From the NCBI GenBank assembly GCA_021787735.1, contig JAJYLL010000051.1:1-32642 (forward strand): a stretch of 32,642 bases of DNA, written 5' to 3'. A model generated the notes under the pieces. That model saw only the letters and a list, made by a program, of their open reading frames with translations, was not told the origin of the DNA and searched no databases. Both the position numbers and the translations under genes were made by a program. Shown one piece after another: positions 17,302 through 26,580 of this stretch. The stretch's first letter is position 1. Each line of letters begins with the position of its first letter. The stretch is from Acidobacteriota bacterium (GTDB lineage Bacteria > Acidobacteriota > Terriglobia > UBA7540).

Positions 17302-18432
17302 ATGTTCTACTATCTTTACCTGCAATTTCATAGTCAGTTTCATGTCTTTAATCTTTTTCGGTACGTCACATTCCGAACAGCGTATGCGAGCCTGACAGCA
17401 TTGTTTTTGTCGATGTTCCTGGGACCTTACGTGATCAGAAACCTCAAGAAGTTTCAGATTGGGCAGTACATCCGGGAGGACGGTCCGAAGGCGCATCAAG
17501 CCAAGGCAGGGACGCCTACGATGGGTGGCGTTCTGATCAATCTGTGCATTGTCATTCCTACGCTGCTTTGGGCCGACCTTGGCAATCCCTTTGTCTGGCT
17601 CGCGCTCGGAGTGACATCGGCTTTCGCCGGTATTGGTTTTTGGGACGACTATCAAAAGATTAGGAAGCGGAACAACCTTGGGCTCACGGCCCGGACAAAG
17701 TTCATGCTGCAGATTCTGGTCAGCTTTGTTTTTGGCATGGTCCTGGTGGCGATGACTGCCTGGGGTTTCTATTCGACCGCCATCGTATTCCCATTTTTCA
17801 AGCGTATTCATCCCAGTTTTACGATTCAGGCCCTCTTGCACAACTCGTGGAGCTACCCGCTTGCATTCTTGCCGTTTGTCGCATTCGTCGTGCTGATCCT
17901 GGTGGGGTCGTCCAACGCAGTCAACCTGACGGACGGGCTCGATGGTCTTGCCATCGGCTGCATTGTTGTGGCCGCCTCGGCTTTGACGGTGCTCACTTAT
18001 GTATCGGGCCACGCCGTGTGGTCCGCTTATCTGGATATCGAACACCTCCCACAGGCCGCAGAATTGACAATTTTCTGCGGCGCCATGGTCGGCTCCAGCC
18101 TGGGATTTCTCTGGTACAACGCCTATCCCGCGGAAATCTTCATGGGTGATGTGGGATCCCTTTCGCTGGGAGGCGCGGTTGCCGCAGTCGCCGTCATCAT
18201 CAAGCAGGAACTCTTATTACCCTTTATTGGCGGCATTTTTGTGATTGAAGCGCTTTCAGTCATTCTTCAGGTGGGTTCGTACAAGCTGCGCAGGAAGCGC
18301 GTTTTCAGGATGGCGCCCCTTCACCACCACTTTGAACTGCAGGGGTGGAAAGAGTCGAAAATCATTGCACGCTTCTGGATCGCAGCGCTGATTTTTGCGC
18401 TGTTTGCGCTGACTACGCTGAAGCTCCGGTAG
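17302..18432 (+). CDS. mraY: Phospho-MurNAc-pentapeptide transferase MraY
   Basis: Integral membrane enzyme that moves phospho-MurNAc-pentapeptide from UDP to undecaprenyl phosphate, giving lipid I. About ten membrane segments are predicted. The conserved cytoplasmic loops are present: GPKAHQAKAGTPTMGG, GFWDDYQK (first catalytic Asp pair), NAVNLTDGLDGLAIG (about residues 205-219), FMGDVGSLSLGG (about 279-290), and the HHHFELQGWKE loop (about 340). The length (376) is usual (E. coli 360). It begins nine bases after murF, with AGGG upstream. A 202-base gap separates it from murD. Confidence 0.97.
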   Translation: MFYYLYLQFHSQFHVFNLFRYVTFRTAYASLTALFLSMFLGPYVIRNLKKFQIGQYIREDGPKAHQAKAGTPTMGGVLINLCIVIPTLLWADLGNPFVWLALGVTSAFAGIGFWDDYQKIRKRNNLGLTARTKFMLQILVSFVFGMVLVAMTAWGFYSTAIVFPFFKRIHPSFTIQALLHNSWSYPLAFLPFVAFVVLILVGSSNAVNLTDGLDGLAIGCIVVAASALTVLTYVSGHAVWSAYLDIEHLPQAAELTIFCGAMVGSSLGFLWYNAYPAEIFMGDVGSLSLGGAVAAVAVIIKQELLLPFIGGIFVIEALSVILQVGSYKLRRKRVFRMAPLHHHFELQGWKESKIIARFWIAALIFALFALTTLKLR

Positions 18433-18634
18433 GAGGCCGGGACCAGTATCTGATGGAAAGACTGAACTCCACTTGCAACTTAACCCGGGTAAGTCTGATG
18501 CCGGAACGTAAGACGTTGGGGGTGGCGCCCTGCGTACTGCGGTCGAATCCTTGGTCTCTGTCGGCCATCAAACCGGGAATGCAGAAAACACGTTTCCTTC
18601 GTAATGACACCGTGAGGGCGGGGAGAATTTCCTG

Positions 18635-20419
18635 ATGAACATTCGCGGGAAAAAAGCGCTGGTGGTGGGATTGGCGCGAAGCGGGCTGGCTGCCGCGCAA
18701 TGGCTGAGCAACCATGGAGCGATCGTCACTGTTACAGACAAGCGACAGCCCAGCGAGTTTTCGAAGGAGATTCCTGACTTACTCCATCGGAAAGTGGGGC
18801 TGGAACTTGGCCTCCACCGGGATTCAACGTTCCTCGCGCAGGATTTTATTGTTGTAAGCCCGGGCGTACCACCATACCTGCCAGTGTTGAATCTTGCCAG
18901 GAAGAATGGGATACCCGTGGTTCCGGAGATTGAAGTTGCCGGCTGGTTCATTGAAGGGCAACTGGCGGGTATCACGGGGACCAACGGGAAGACCACGACG
19001 ACCACGCTGCTCGGGAAAATGATGGAGGCTTCGGGCTTCTCCACATTCGTTGGTGGGAACATTGGCGTGCCTCTGCTTTCTGCAATTGATCTGGAACCGC
19101 CGCCGTCGGTTGTGATTGCGGAACTGAGCAGCTTTCAGCTTGAGACCATCGATGCTTTCAGACCACACGTGGCGGTGCTGCTGAACCTGAGTCCGAACCA
19201 TTTGGATCGGCACCCGAACTTTGAATCATATGTTGCGGCAAAAGCGCGGATCTTCTGCAACCAGACTGAGGAAGACTACGCAATCCTGAACGCGGATGAT
19301 CAGAATATAGCGAGACTCGCTTCGTCGATTCGGAGCCAGAAGGTTTTCTTCAGCTGGCGGAGCGAGCTTGCGAACGGTGTTTTTGTATCGGATGGGGTGG
19401 TTTTTTACCGGGTGAAGAACCTGGAAGTGGAGTTGATGCGGACGAGTGATGTCCGGCTACGGGGTGAATTCAATCTGGAAAATGTGCTTGCTGCCTCGGC
19501 CGCTGCGTGCGTTCTGGGCGCGGAATTCAGTTCCATCCGGGAGGCCGTCCGCGAATTCTCTGGAGTGGAACACCGTTTGGAGTTCGTTCGTGAAATTCGT
19601 GGAGTGGACTTCTACAACGACTCTAAGGCAACGAGCGTGGATGCTGCCGCGAAAGCGCTCTCGACTTTTGAAAGAGGCGTGCACTTGATTCTTGGAGGCA
19701 AGGACAAAGGTGCGCCCTATTCTCCACTGCGGAGCTTGATGAAAGACCGTGTGCGCGAAGTGCTGGTGATTGGCGCGGCCCAGGAGCGAATTGTAAGCGA
19801 CCTTTCCGGGGTCGCCGAAATTGTGGAAGCTGGCGACCTGGAAACTGCGGTGAGGACGGCGGCTGAGCGAGCCAGACCCGGCGATGTGGTGCTGCTGGCA
19901 CCTGCTTGCTCCAGCTTCGATCAGTTTGAGAATTTCGAGCACCGCGGGAGGGTATTCAAGGATCTGGTCGAGCAGTTGGCCGAGGGAAGCCACAGGCAGG
20001 GGAACAGCAAAAGGGTGCATCCGGTGAAGAAGGCCGAACCTTCGGATGATCAGGCTGCAAAGACATCTACACCAGTGCCGGAAGACCATGCTTTGCCGAA
20101 GAAATTGGAAGGGCCTGCGATCACGACATCGGCCGACAAAAGCAGTGAACCATTTGCCGCTAGTCAGCCGGAGAGACTGGTGCTTACGGCACCACGAGAG
20201 CTGGAATATGTATTTGAAGTAAGTGCGGAGGAATCGTTGGCGCAGCGTTCAAGGGATTCCATTGACGAGGTGGATGATTTCGTGTTGGACGAGGAAGATC
20301 TAGCGGCAGCCGAAAATGTCCAGGACGATGCCTTCGCCTATGAAGTTCGCGCCGCATCGGATTCAGACACTGTAAATAATAGTGTGAATAAGCAACCGCA
20401 TTGGAAGAAGGGGAAATAG
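18635..20419 (+). CDS. murD: UDP-MurNAc-L-Ala:D-glutamate ligase MurD with long acidic C-terminal extension
   Basis: Adds D-Glu to UDP-MurNAc-L-Ala. The N-terminal ALVVGLARSGLAAA, the P-loop GITGTNGKTTTTTLL (about residues 111-125), NLSPNHLDRH, FYNDSKATS, LILGGKDKG and the closing APACSSFDQFENFEHRG are all MurD. The enzyme core ends near residue 451, as in E. coli (438 residues). Another 143 residues follow in the same frame. This tail is low-complexity and charged, with Pro/Ser/Lys-rich then strongly acidic stretches (DEVDDFVLDEEDLAAAE) and a short ordered-looking patch (ELEYVFEVSAEE). No domain is recognised. ATG 18635 has GGGGAG (18620-18625) at nine bases. ftsW starts six bases after the stop. 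Confidence 0.95.
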   Translation: MNIRGKKALVVGLARSGLAAAQWLSNHGAIVTVTDKRQPSEFSKEIPDLLHRKVGLELGLHRDSTFLAQDFIVVSPGVPPYLPVLNLARKNGIPVVPEIEVAGWFIEGQLAGITGTNGKTTTTTLLGKMMEASGFSTFVGGNIGVPLLSAIDLEPPPSVVIAELSSFQLETIDAFRPHVAVLLNLSPNHLDRHPNFESYVAAKARIFCNQTEEDYAILNADDQNIARLASSIRSQKVFFSWRSELANGVFVSDGVVFYRVKNLEVELMRTSDVRLRGEFNLENVLAASAAACVLGAEFSSIREAVREFSGVEHRLEFVREIRGVDFYNDSKATSVDAAAKALSTFERGVHLILGGKDKGAPYSPLRSLMKDRVREVLVIGAAQERIVSDLSGVAEIVEAGDLETAVRTAAERARPGDVVLLAPACSSFDQFENFEHRGRVFKDLVEQLAEGSHRQGNSKRVHPVKKAEPSDDQAAKTSTPVPEDHALPKKLEGPAITTSADKSSEPFAASQPERLVLTAPRELEYVFEVSAEESLAQRSRDSIDEVDDFVLDEEDLAAAENVQDDAFAYEVRAASDSDTVNNSVNKQPHWKKGK

Positions 20420-20425
20420 CGGCTG

Positions 20426-21517
20426 ATGGCGCGGCAACTGCAGACTGACAAAGTGCTGTTCGGAACGGTGGTGGTCCTGCTGCTGTTCGGGCTTGTCATG
20501 GTGTTCAGCGCTTCGGCCGTCATTGCAGAGGAGCAATTTAATACCAGTTACCACTTTCTGATTCGGCAGGGAATGTGGGCGGTCATCGGACTCGTGCTGA
20601 TGGTGACGATGATGAATTTCGACTACCGTCGCTTGGCCAGACCCACCGTGATATTCCCTGCGCTCGCCATTCAACTGGTGCTGCTTCTGATGGCCCTGTT
20701 TCTGGACCCAACCCACAATACCCACCGATGGTTGCGCATTGGACCTGTTACCTTCCAGCCCTCTGAACTATCGAAAGTAGTCATTGTGGTTTTTCTCGCA
20801 TACTTTCTGGAAATGCGAAAAGGTGAAGTCTCAGACTGGAAACGCACTTTGTTGCCGATTGGGCTGGTGGTGGGAGTTGCTGCCCTTTTGGTTCTGAAAG
20901 AGCCTGATTTCGGAACGATGATGGCTTTGGGTTTGATTGTGGCGGCCATGCTTTTTGTTTCTGGCCTTCCTTTGGTCTACTTCGGATACGGACTTATGGC
21001 CGTGTTCCCCGTGTTGTTTCTGCTGATTTTCCACGTCGGTTATCGGCTAAGGCGCGTGATGGCGTTCCTGCACCCTTACTCCGACCCGTTGGGGGTGGGA
21101 TTTCAGATCATTCAGTCGTATATCGCGGTGGGAACCGGAGGGATTGCCGGACTGGGACTGATGGAAGGCAAAGAGAAACTCTTTTTCCTTCCTGAACCTC
21201 AAACGGATTTTATCTTTGCAGTGATCTGCGAAGAACTTGGTTTTATCGGCGCGCTGTTCGTGATTGCGCTGTTTGGAGTGATCTTGTGGCGAGGGTTGCG
21301 AGCGGCTGCTCGCTGCTCGAATGATTTTGGACGGCTACTGGCCATAGGAATTACGGTAATGATTGTCGGTCAGGCACTGGTGAATATCAGTGTGGTCATA
21401 GGACTCCTCCCGACCAAGGGGATTCCTCTTCCGCTGATCAGCTACGGCGGCTCTTCGCTGGTGATGACCCTGTTTGCCATAGGAATTCTACTGAACATTT
21501 CCCAGGATGCCAGCTAG
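20426..21517 (+). CDS. ftsW: Septal peptidoglycan polymerase FtsW (SEDS family)
   Basis: Multi-pass inner-membrane glycosyltransferase of the SEDS family, which polymerises lipid II at the septum with its partner FtsI. About ten membrane segments are visible. Signatures: GLVMVFSASAV at the N-terminus, the EPDFGTMM loop, IAVGTGGIAGLGLMEGKEKLFFLPEPQTDFIFAVICEELG (read in parts: the active-site loop with PEPQTDFIF), and the closing GIPLPLISYGGSSL. The family also holds RodA and SpoVE; position between murD and murG identifies FtsW. At 363 residues it is compact, without the N-terminal extension of some homologues. It begins six bases after murD. Confidence 0.95.
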   Translation: MARQLQTDKVLFGTVVVLLLFGLVMVFSASAVIAEEQFNTSYHFLIRQGMWAVIGLVLMVTMMNFDYRRLARPTVIFPALAIQLVLLLMALFLDPTHNTHRWLRIGPVTFQPSELSKVVIVVFLAYFLEMRKGEVSDWKRTLLPIGLVVGVAALLVLKEPDFGTMMALGLIVAAMLFVSGLPLVYFGYGLMAVFPVLFLLIFHVGYRLRRVMAFLHPYSDPLGVGFQIIQSYIAVGTGGIAGLGLMEGKEKLFFLPEPQTDFIFAVICEELGFIGALFVIALFGVILWRGLRAAARCSNDFGRLLAIGITVMIVGQALVNISVVIGLLPTKGIPLPLISYGGSSLVMTLFAIGILLNISQDAS

Positions 21518-21549
21518 CATGCAGGCAACATTTTGAAAAAGGCTTCTGA

Positions 21550-22761
21550 ATGCGCGGTCAGAATAAATCAGTTCTGGAAAAAGAGCATGGCCGGGAGAGC
21601 TCAAGGAGGTCGGCGACGCAATGTCTGGTTCGCATCCTGATGGCGGCAGGTGGTACCGGCGGGCATATCTTTCCTGCTCTTGCCGTGGCGGATGAACTAC
21701 GCCGACGGTCTGAGTCTGTCTCGGCTGCGGCGCAATATGAAACCATTTTCCTCGGAACGGGTAGAGGACTGGAATCGCGAGTCATTCCCAGAGCGGGATA
21801 CCGGTTGGAGACTATCCAGGCGGCTGGTCTGAAGGGATTGTCAGGCTGGAAGCGAATCCTGAATGCGGCCAAATTGCCGCGAAGTGCGTTCGAAGCTGCA
21901 AAACTTCTTTACCGGCTGCGCCCTAATCTCGTGGTGGGGATTGGCGGATATATTTCCGGTCCGGTGATGCTGGAGGCGGCACTCACGGGGATTCCAACTT
22001 TGCTTTACGAACCGAACGCCGTTCCCGGGTTTACAAACAAGGTCCTGGCGCCTTTTGTGCGGCTGGCGGCAGTTGGGTTTGAGCAGGCACTCACCGTTTA
22101 CGGTGCGAAGGGACGTTTGACCGGACATCCTGTCCGCCAGGAGTTTTATGAGGTGCGGCCGAGAGAACACAAGGTTCCGCAAACGGTTCTGCTGGTGGGC
22201 GGAAGTCAGGGAGCGCATGCCCTGAACAGGTGTTTGGTGGAATGCCTTCCGATTTTCCTGGAGCTAGGCGCTGGCAGTCTCAGATTTATCCATCAGACGG
22301 GCGAGGCGGATTATAATGCTGTGGGGGGCGCTTACCGCAATCAATGGAGTGGTTCTGAGGTATGCGCTTTTATCGATAACATCGCGGGAGCCTTTTCGCG
22401 TGCAGACCTGATCATCTGTCGCGCGGGCGCAGCTACAGTGGCGGAACTGGCTGCCGCAGGAAAAGCTTCAATTCTGATTCCTTATCCTTCGGCCACGGAT
22501 CAGCACCAGCTGCAAAATGCCAGAGCGCTTGAACGCGCAGGGGCCGCCTGCGTGATCGAACAGAAAGACCTGAAACCGGAAATTCTGGTGGAATGTGTCA
22601 TGGATATTCTCGGTGATTATGAGCGACTGGCCCAGATGGAACAGCAGGCAAGGAGTTTGGCAAGCCCCCTGGCTGCGTCCCGGATTGCAGATTTGATCGA
22701 AGAGTTGTGCGGGTATCTCAAAGGATCCCCCTCGCCGCTGATACCGTCAGCGGCGGATTGA
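21550..22761 (+). CDS. murG: UDP-GlcNAc:lipid I N-acetylglucosaminyltransferase MurG
   Basis: Peripheral membrane GT-B enzyme that converts lipid I to lipid II. The first G-loop is MAAGGTGGHIFPALAVADEL, the second is VGIGGYISGPVML, and the C-terminal domain shows LLVGGSQGAHALN and the donor site CRAGAATVAELAAAGKASILIPYP with ATDQHQLQNA. From ATG 21550 the protein has 403 residues, about 28 more at the N-terminus than usual before the first G-loop. AAAAAGG at 21536-21542 supports this start. A second, stronger site (AAGGAGG, 21603-21609) lies inside the extension. The first ATG after it (21621) is out of frame and the first in-frame ATG (21640) cuts into the G-loop, so the true start is uncertain. 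Confidence 0.93.
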   Translation: MRGQNKSVLEKEHGRESSRRSATQCLVRILMAAGGTGGHIFPALAVADELRRRSESVSAAAQYETIFLGTGRGLESRVIPRAGYRLETIQAAGLKGLSGWKRILNAAKLPRSAFEAAKLLYRLRPNLVVGIGGYISGPVMLEAALTGIPTLLYEPNAVPGFTNKVLAPFVRLAAVGFEQALTVYGAKGRLTGHPVRQEFYEVRPREHKVPQTVLLVGGSQGAHALNRCLVECLPIFLELGAGSLRFIHQTGEADYNAVGGAYRNQWSGSEVCAFIDNIAGAFSRADLIICRAGAATVAELAAAGKASILIPYPSATDQHQLQNARALERAGAACVIEQKDLKPEILVECVMDILGDYERLAQMEQQARSLASPLAASRIADLIEELCGYLKGSPSPLIPSAAD

Positions 22762-22772
22762 GAGAAGTAGCT

Positions 22773-24182
22773 ATGCTTGGAAAAGTTCGAAGGATACATT
22801 TTGTCGGTATTGGCGGCATCGGCATGAGTGGGCTTGCAGAGGTGCTGCTCAACTTGGGCTTCAGCGTGTCCGGTTCGGATATCAGGCGGACCCCTGTGAC
22901 GGAGCGTCTGAGCCGGCTCGGCGCGCGAATTTCTGACGAGCACTCGGCGCAAAATATCGGTGATGCTGAGGTGGTGGTTGTTTCGTCGGCCGTGCCGTTA
23001 GTGAATCCTGAAATTGTCGAAGCGGCCCACCGGAAGATCCCGGTAATCCCTCGCGCTGAAATGCTGGCGGAATTGATGCGCCTTAAGTTTTGCGTGGCTG
23101 TCGCCGGTTCACACGGCAAAACAACAGTCACCTCCATGGTGGCTGTGATGTTGTCTGAGGGGGGCCTTGATCCCACAGCCGTCATTGGCGGGCGACTGGA
23201 TGTCTTCGGTTCCAGCGCAAGAATGGGGAAGAGCGAGTTGATGGTGGTAGAGGCTGATGAGAGCGACCGCTCGTTTCTCTATCTGCTGCCGACCCTTGCC
23301 ATCGTGACCAACATCGATCGTGAGCACCTGGATCATTACGGAGATCTGGGTGAGATCCAGGAATCGTTTGTCTCTTTTATGAACAAGGTCCCTTTCTATG
23401 GTGCGGTCGTCGTCTGTGTTGATCCTCCGTGGCAGACGGTGATGCAGGCGGTTATGCCACGGCTGCGCCGGCGGGTTATCACTTACGGAATCCAGCCGGG
23501 AGCAGATGTAACGACGCATGATCTGGAAATGCGATCGTCAGGATCGAGCTTCGAGGTTTCGGCCGCTGGCAAATCATTGGGGCGTTTCGAACTCAAGATA
23601 CCAGGGCGTCACAACGTTCAGAATGCGCTTGCCGCTATTGCGGTAGGACGCGAGCTTGACCTCAATCAAAAGCAGATTCAGGAAGGACTGAAATTCTTCA
23701 GGGGTGCCGACCGGCGATTCCAAATTAAGGCTGAGGTTGATGGAATCACGATCATTGATGACTACGGTCACCATCCAACCGAGATCAAAGCAACGCTTGA
23801 GGCGGCCCGTTTGCGCGGGGCGCGCCGGGTTTGTGCCGTCTTTCAGCCTCACCGCTACTCCCGGACCAAGTTTCTGATGGATGAATTTGCCCAGTCGTTC
23901 GATGCCTGTGATCGTGTTTACATCCTGGACATCTACCCTGCCAGTGAGGCACCCATTCCCGGCATTACTTCGCAGAGGCTGGTTGAAAGAATGGGTGAAC
24001 TCGGCTATACGCGTGCCAGGTATGCTGCATCCGAAGCTGCCGTGGTCGAGGAGATCCTTGCAGATCTGCGCCCCGGAGATCTTGTGCTGACAATCGGAGC
24101 CGGGAGCGTGTGGAAGATTAGCGATGCTTTGGCGAAGGCCGTCAACGACGGGGTGGAAAGTTCTGGCGCGATAAAAGCGTGA
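22773..24182 (+). CDS. murC: UDP-N-acetylmuramate:L-alanine ligase MurC
   Basis: First Mur ligase, adding L-Ala to UDP-MurNAc. IHFVGIGGIGMSGLAEVL opens the nucleotide-sugar domain, AGSHGKTTVTSM is the P-loop (about residues 110-121), EADESDRSFL and NIDREHLDHYG follow, and DDYGHHPTEIKATL and VFQPHRYSRT mark the C-terminal domain. ATG 22773 begins 11 bases after murG with GAGAAG upstream and gives 469 residues. The frame is open back to a GTG at 22707, which would overlap murG by 55 bases and is less likely. In many species murB and ddl come next; here ftsQ follows after 182 bases. Confidence 0.96.
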   Translation: MLGKVRRIHFVGIGGIGMSGLAEVLLNLGFSVSGSDIRRTPVTERLSRLGARISDEHSAQNIGDAEVVVVSSAVPLVNPEIVEAAHRKIPVIPRAEMLAELMRLKFCVAVAGSHGKTTVTSMVAVMLSEGGLDPTAVIGGRLDVFGSSARMGKSELMVVEADESDRSFLYLLPTLAIVTNIDREHLDHYGDLGEIQESFVSFMNKVPFYGAVVVCVDPPWQTVMQAVMPRLRRRVITYGIQPGADVTTHDLEMRSSGSSFEVSAAGKSLGRFELKIPGRHNVQNALAAIAVGRELDLNQKQIQEGLKFFRGADRRFQIKAEVDGITIIDDYGHHPTEIKATLEAARLRGARRVCAVFQPHRYSRTKFLMDEFAQSFDACDRVYILDIYPASEAPIPGITSQRLVERMGELGYTRARYAASEAAVVEEILADLRPGDLVLTIGAGSVWKISDALAKAVNDGVESSGAIKA

Positions 24183-24193
24183 CGCTTCTCTCG

Positions 24194-24224
24194 TTGGGAC
24201 CTTGAATGGGCAATGACTTATATT
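24194..24224 (+). promoter_or_regulatory. Weak promoter candidate ahead of ftsQAZ
   Basis: TTGGGA (24194-24199) and TATATT (24219-24224) are separated by 19 bases, longer than ideal. It lies in the 182-base gap between murC and ftsQ, where a secondary promoter for ftsQAZ would be useful. Low confidence. Confidence 0.2.
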
Positions 24225-24364
24225 TGGTACCCTGCATCTCGAACGAGGCAGGGATTTCTTGAGAGCTGTTATTCCTGGAGATGGCGAACCTGGTGAGTTT
24301 ATCCAGGGTCTGAAAGTTGTTCAGATGAGATGGTGCCCCTTTTGCTTAAGGGCGCTGCATTCGG

Positions 24365-25306
24365 ATGGTGGCCATGGTTGGCGCGGACGACGACGCAATG
24401 CCGGGTGAATTGGAAACTTCTTCTGAAACACCGTACATGCGGCGCTCACGCGCTATGGCGGTCCGCCAGAGCCGGTTCCCTCAAGGGTTCCGCCGCATAA
24501 CCTGGTGGGCTGGAATCTTAGCCTTTATTCTTCTTCCTGTAGGGATTAGCGGATATTTGCTGGTTGGTTATCTTCTGAGTTCGCCCAGATTCCGATTGAC
24601 CTCACCTTCGGATGTGATCGTCGAAGGGAATCATAATGTCTCGCGAGAGGAAGTGCTATCGGCCTTAGGACTTGCAGGTGGTACTACTGTGAAAGGAAGC
24701 AATATTTTCAGAAGCTCGCTGGAGCAGAGAGAGAAGCAAGTCGAGTCAATCCCTTGGGTGCAGTCCGTGACGATTGTAAGATCGTATCCTCACCGTCTGG
24801 CAGTTTATGTCCACGAGCGTGTTCCTGTTGCCTTTGTCGATGTGGGAGGACAGATCAAAATGGTGGACCAGGAAGGCGCTCTCCTCGAACCTCCGGAGAA
24901 GGGGCATTACGATTTTCCCATTGTTAAGGGTCTGAACTTCCAGGGTAACTCCGCCGACCGTGCCGCGCGGCTGAATCTTTACCACCAGTTCATGCAGGAA
25001 ACGTCCGGGAAAATGTCGAGTTCCGGCTGGGTGATTTCCGAAGTGGACTTGGGCGACGCGAGTAACCTGAAAGCCCTTCTGGTGCAGGGAGGCCAGACGC
25101 TTCTTGTGTATTTTGGCCATACCGGCTTTCTAGAGCGGTTTGAAAACTTGATGACAGTCCTGCCACAATTGCGAAAGACGAACGCAAGCATTGATTCGGT
25201 TGACTTACGTTTCAGAAACCAGGTGGTAGTGAACCCGGCGGACCAGGATTCCGGCAGCGGCGTGTCCTCGGGATCGGTCGCCACCGGGAAGGCAAAGGGG
25301 ATTTAG
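24365..25306 (+). CDS. ftsQ: Cell division protein FtsQ (DivIB)
   Basis: Bitopic divisome protein. The N-terminal cytoplasmic part is about 45 residues. One membrane helix spans about residues 46-70. The POTRA domain follows (about 76-145; FRLTSPSDVIVEGNHNVSREEV read in parts, with EGN and SREEV typical). The FtsQ beta domain holds PHRLAVYVHERVPVAFV and VDQEGALLE. FtsQ recruits FtsL and FtsB and links the cytoplasmic ring to septal wall synthesis. The length is 313 residues (E. coli 276). The start could be ATG 24365, GTG 24368 or ATG 24374; only a distant AAGGG (24348-24352) is seen upstream. It lies seven bases before ftsA. Confidence 0.93.
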   Translation: MVAMVGADDDAMPGELETSSETPYMRRSRAMAVRQSRFPQGFRRITWWAGILAFILLPVGISGYLLVGYLLSSPRFRLTSPSDVIVEGNHNVSREEVLSALGLAGGTTVKGSNIFRSSLEQREKQVESIPWVQSVTIVRSYPHRLAVYVHERVPVAFVDVGGQIKMVDQEGALLEPPEKGHYDFPIVKGLNFQGNSADRAARLNLYHQFMQETSGKMSSSGWVISEVDLGDASNLKALLVQGGQTLLVYFGHTGFLERFENLMTVLPQLRKTNASIDSVDLRFRNQVVVNPADQDSGSGVSSGSVATGKAKGI

Positions 25307-25313
25307 GAATTCA

Positions 25314-26537
25314 TTGGCGCATAAAGAACAGGCATTAGTCGGACTTGATCTGGGAAGCAGCAAAACTTGCGCTATGGTTTGCTACCCCACAGCGACCGGA
25401 AAACTTGAGGTTACCGGACTGGGAGTAGCCGAATCCAAAGGATGGCGCAAGAGTCTTATCGTAAACCTGGACGCTGCGGTTCTCTCGATCAAAAAAGCTG
25501 TGGAGGCCGCCGAGTCGGCCGCGGGTATTCCAATCGCCGCGGCCTATGTGGGCGTGGGCGGAGCGCATATCCGGGGCGTCAATGCGCGTGGTGGCGTCAC
25601 CATAGCCAGCCGCGGGCATGGCGTTGCTCGCGAAGATATTCGCCAGGTCATTCGCGCGGCCCAGAACATCGCCATACCTGACGACCGCGAACTGTTGCAC
25701 GTCTTGCCCCAGGAGTTTCTGCTGGATTCTCAGGACGGCATCCGAGACCCGGTGGGAATGGTTGGAACGCACCTGGAAGCCAATGTCCACCTGGTGACGG
25801 CATCGACCCTGGCTTGGCAGAACGTTGTTACTGCGGTTAACCGGGCGGGCATCGAAGTGCCGGATAGCGGAACCGTCTTCGAGCCGCTTGCTTGCGCTGA
25901 AGCCTGCCTGAACCCGGACGATCGCGAACTGGGAGTGGTGTTGGTTGATCTTGGCGCAGGCTCTTCGGACCTGATAATTTATCAGCATGGCTGCGTTTGG
26001 CTGACAGCATCGATTCCCGTGGGGGGTGAGCATTTCACCAATGACATTGCCGTAGGGTTGCGCACGCCCATCCCAGAGGCTGAAAAGATAAAGCGCCTTT
26101 GGGGCAGGCAGGACTCGGGCATGGGAGAATCGTCGGCACTGGAAGTTCCCGGTGTGGGTGAACGTCCGGCACGCATTGTGAATTACGCCCGCCTCCGTGA
26201 GATCATCGAGCCGCGCGCAATCGAGCTGCTGGAGCTGATCAAGGCAGAGGTCGAGCCCGTGGACCGCGACAACCAGCTTGGTGCTGGAGTCGTTATAACT
26301 GGTGGCGGTGCAAAATTGGGCGGATTTGTGGCCTTGGCGGAACGGGTGCTGGGATTGCCGGTCCGTGTGGGTTTTCCCATGAACATGGAAAGCTCGGAAG
26401 AAGTGTTGCCAGACCCATCTTATTCCACGGTTGTCGGTTTGGTGGCATACGGAAAGCGGATGCGTCTGTTGCAGGACCATCAGAATAAGGGTCTGATGGG
26501 AAAAATCTGGGGAGTCTTGCGGGGCCCGACAAACTGA
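25314..26537 (+). CDS. ftsA: Cell division protein FtsA
   Basis: Actin-like ATPase that anchors FtsZ to the membrane. Phosphate-1 loop [13 protein letters not shown] (about residues 10-22), the 1C domain, phosphate-2 [13 protein letters not shown], and the adenosine motif [13 protein letters not shown] are all present. The C-terminus has the membrane-targeting amphipathic helix ([12 protein letters not shown]). At 407 residues the length is normal. The start is TTG 25314: AGGA (25305-25308) lies five bases before it, overlapping the ftsQ stop, and no ATG fits the homology. Use of TTG may hold FtsA at a low level relative to FtsZ, which is inference. Confidence 0.95.
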   Translation: MAHKEQALVGLDLGSSKTCAMVCYPTATGKLEVTGLGVAESKGWRKSLIVNLDAAVLSIKKAVEAAESAAGIPIAAAYVGVGGAHIRGVNARGGVTIASRGHGVAREDIRQVIRAAQNIAIPDDRELLHVLPQEFLLDSQDGIRDPVGMVGTHLEANVHLVTASTLAWQNVVTAVNRAGIEVPDSGTVFEPLACAEACLNPDDRELGVVLVDLGAGSSDLIIYQHGCVWLTASIPVGGEHFTNDIAVGLRTPIPEAEKIKRLWGRQDSGMGESSALEVPGVGERPARIVNYARLREIIEPRAIELLELIKAEVEPVDRDNQLGAGVVITGGGAKLGGFVALAERVLGLPVRVGFPMNMESSEEVLPDPSYSTVVGLVAYGKRMRLLQDHQNKGLMGKIWGVLRGPTN

Positions 26538-26580
26538 TGGGTTGCCCCGGACATCTGGATTGTCAATAGTGGGAGTGAAT

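Noticed and set aside
16969-18045. 358-codon minus-strand ORF opposite murF and mraY
   Set aside because: It is a shadow of conserved coding sequence, with composition unlike a folded protein.
18453-18635. 60-codon ORF in the mraY-murD gap whose stop overlaps the murD ATG
   Set aside because: The stop-start overlap is tempting, but there is no good binding site and the product has no membrane helix, domain or plausible composition.
24206-24262. 18-codon ORF in the murC-ftsQ gap as a leader peptide
   Set aside because: There is no binding site and no run of regulatory codons or terminator structure to support attenuation.
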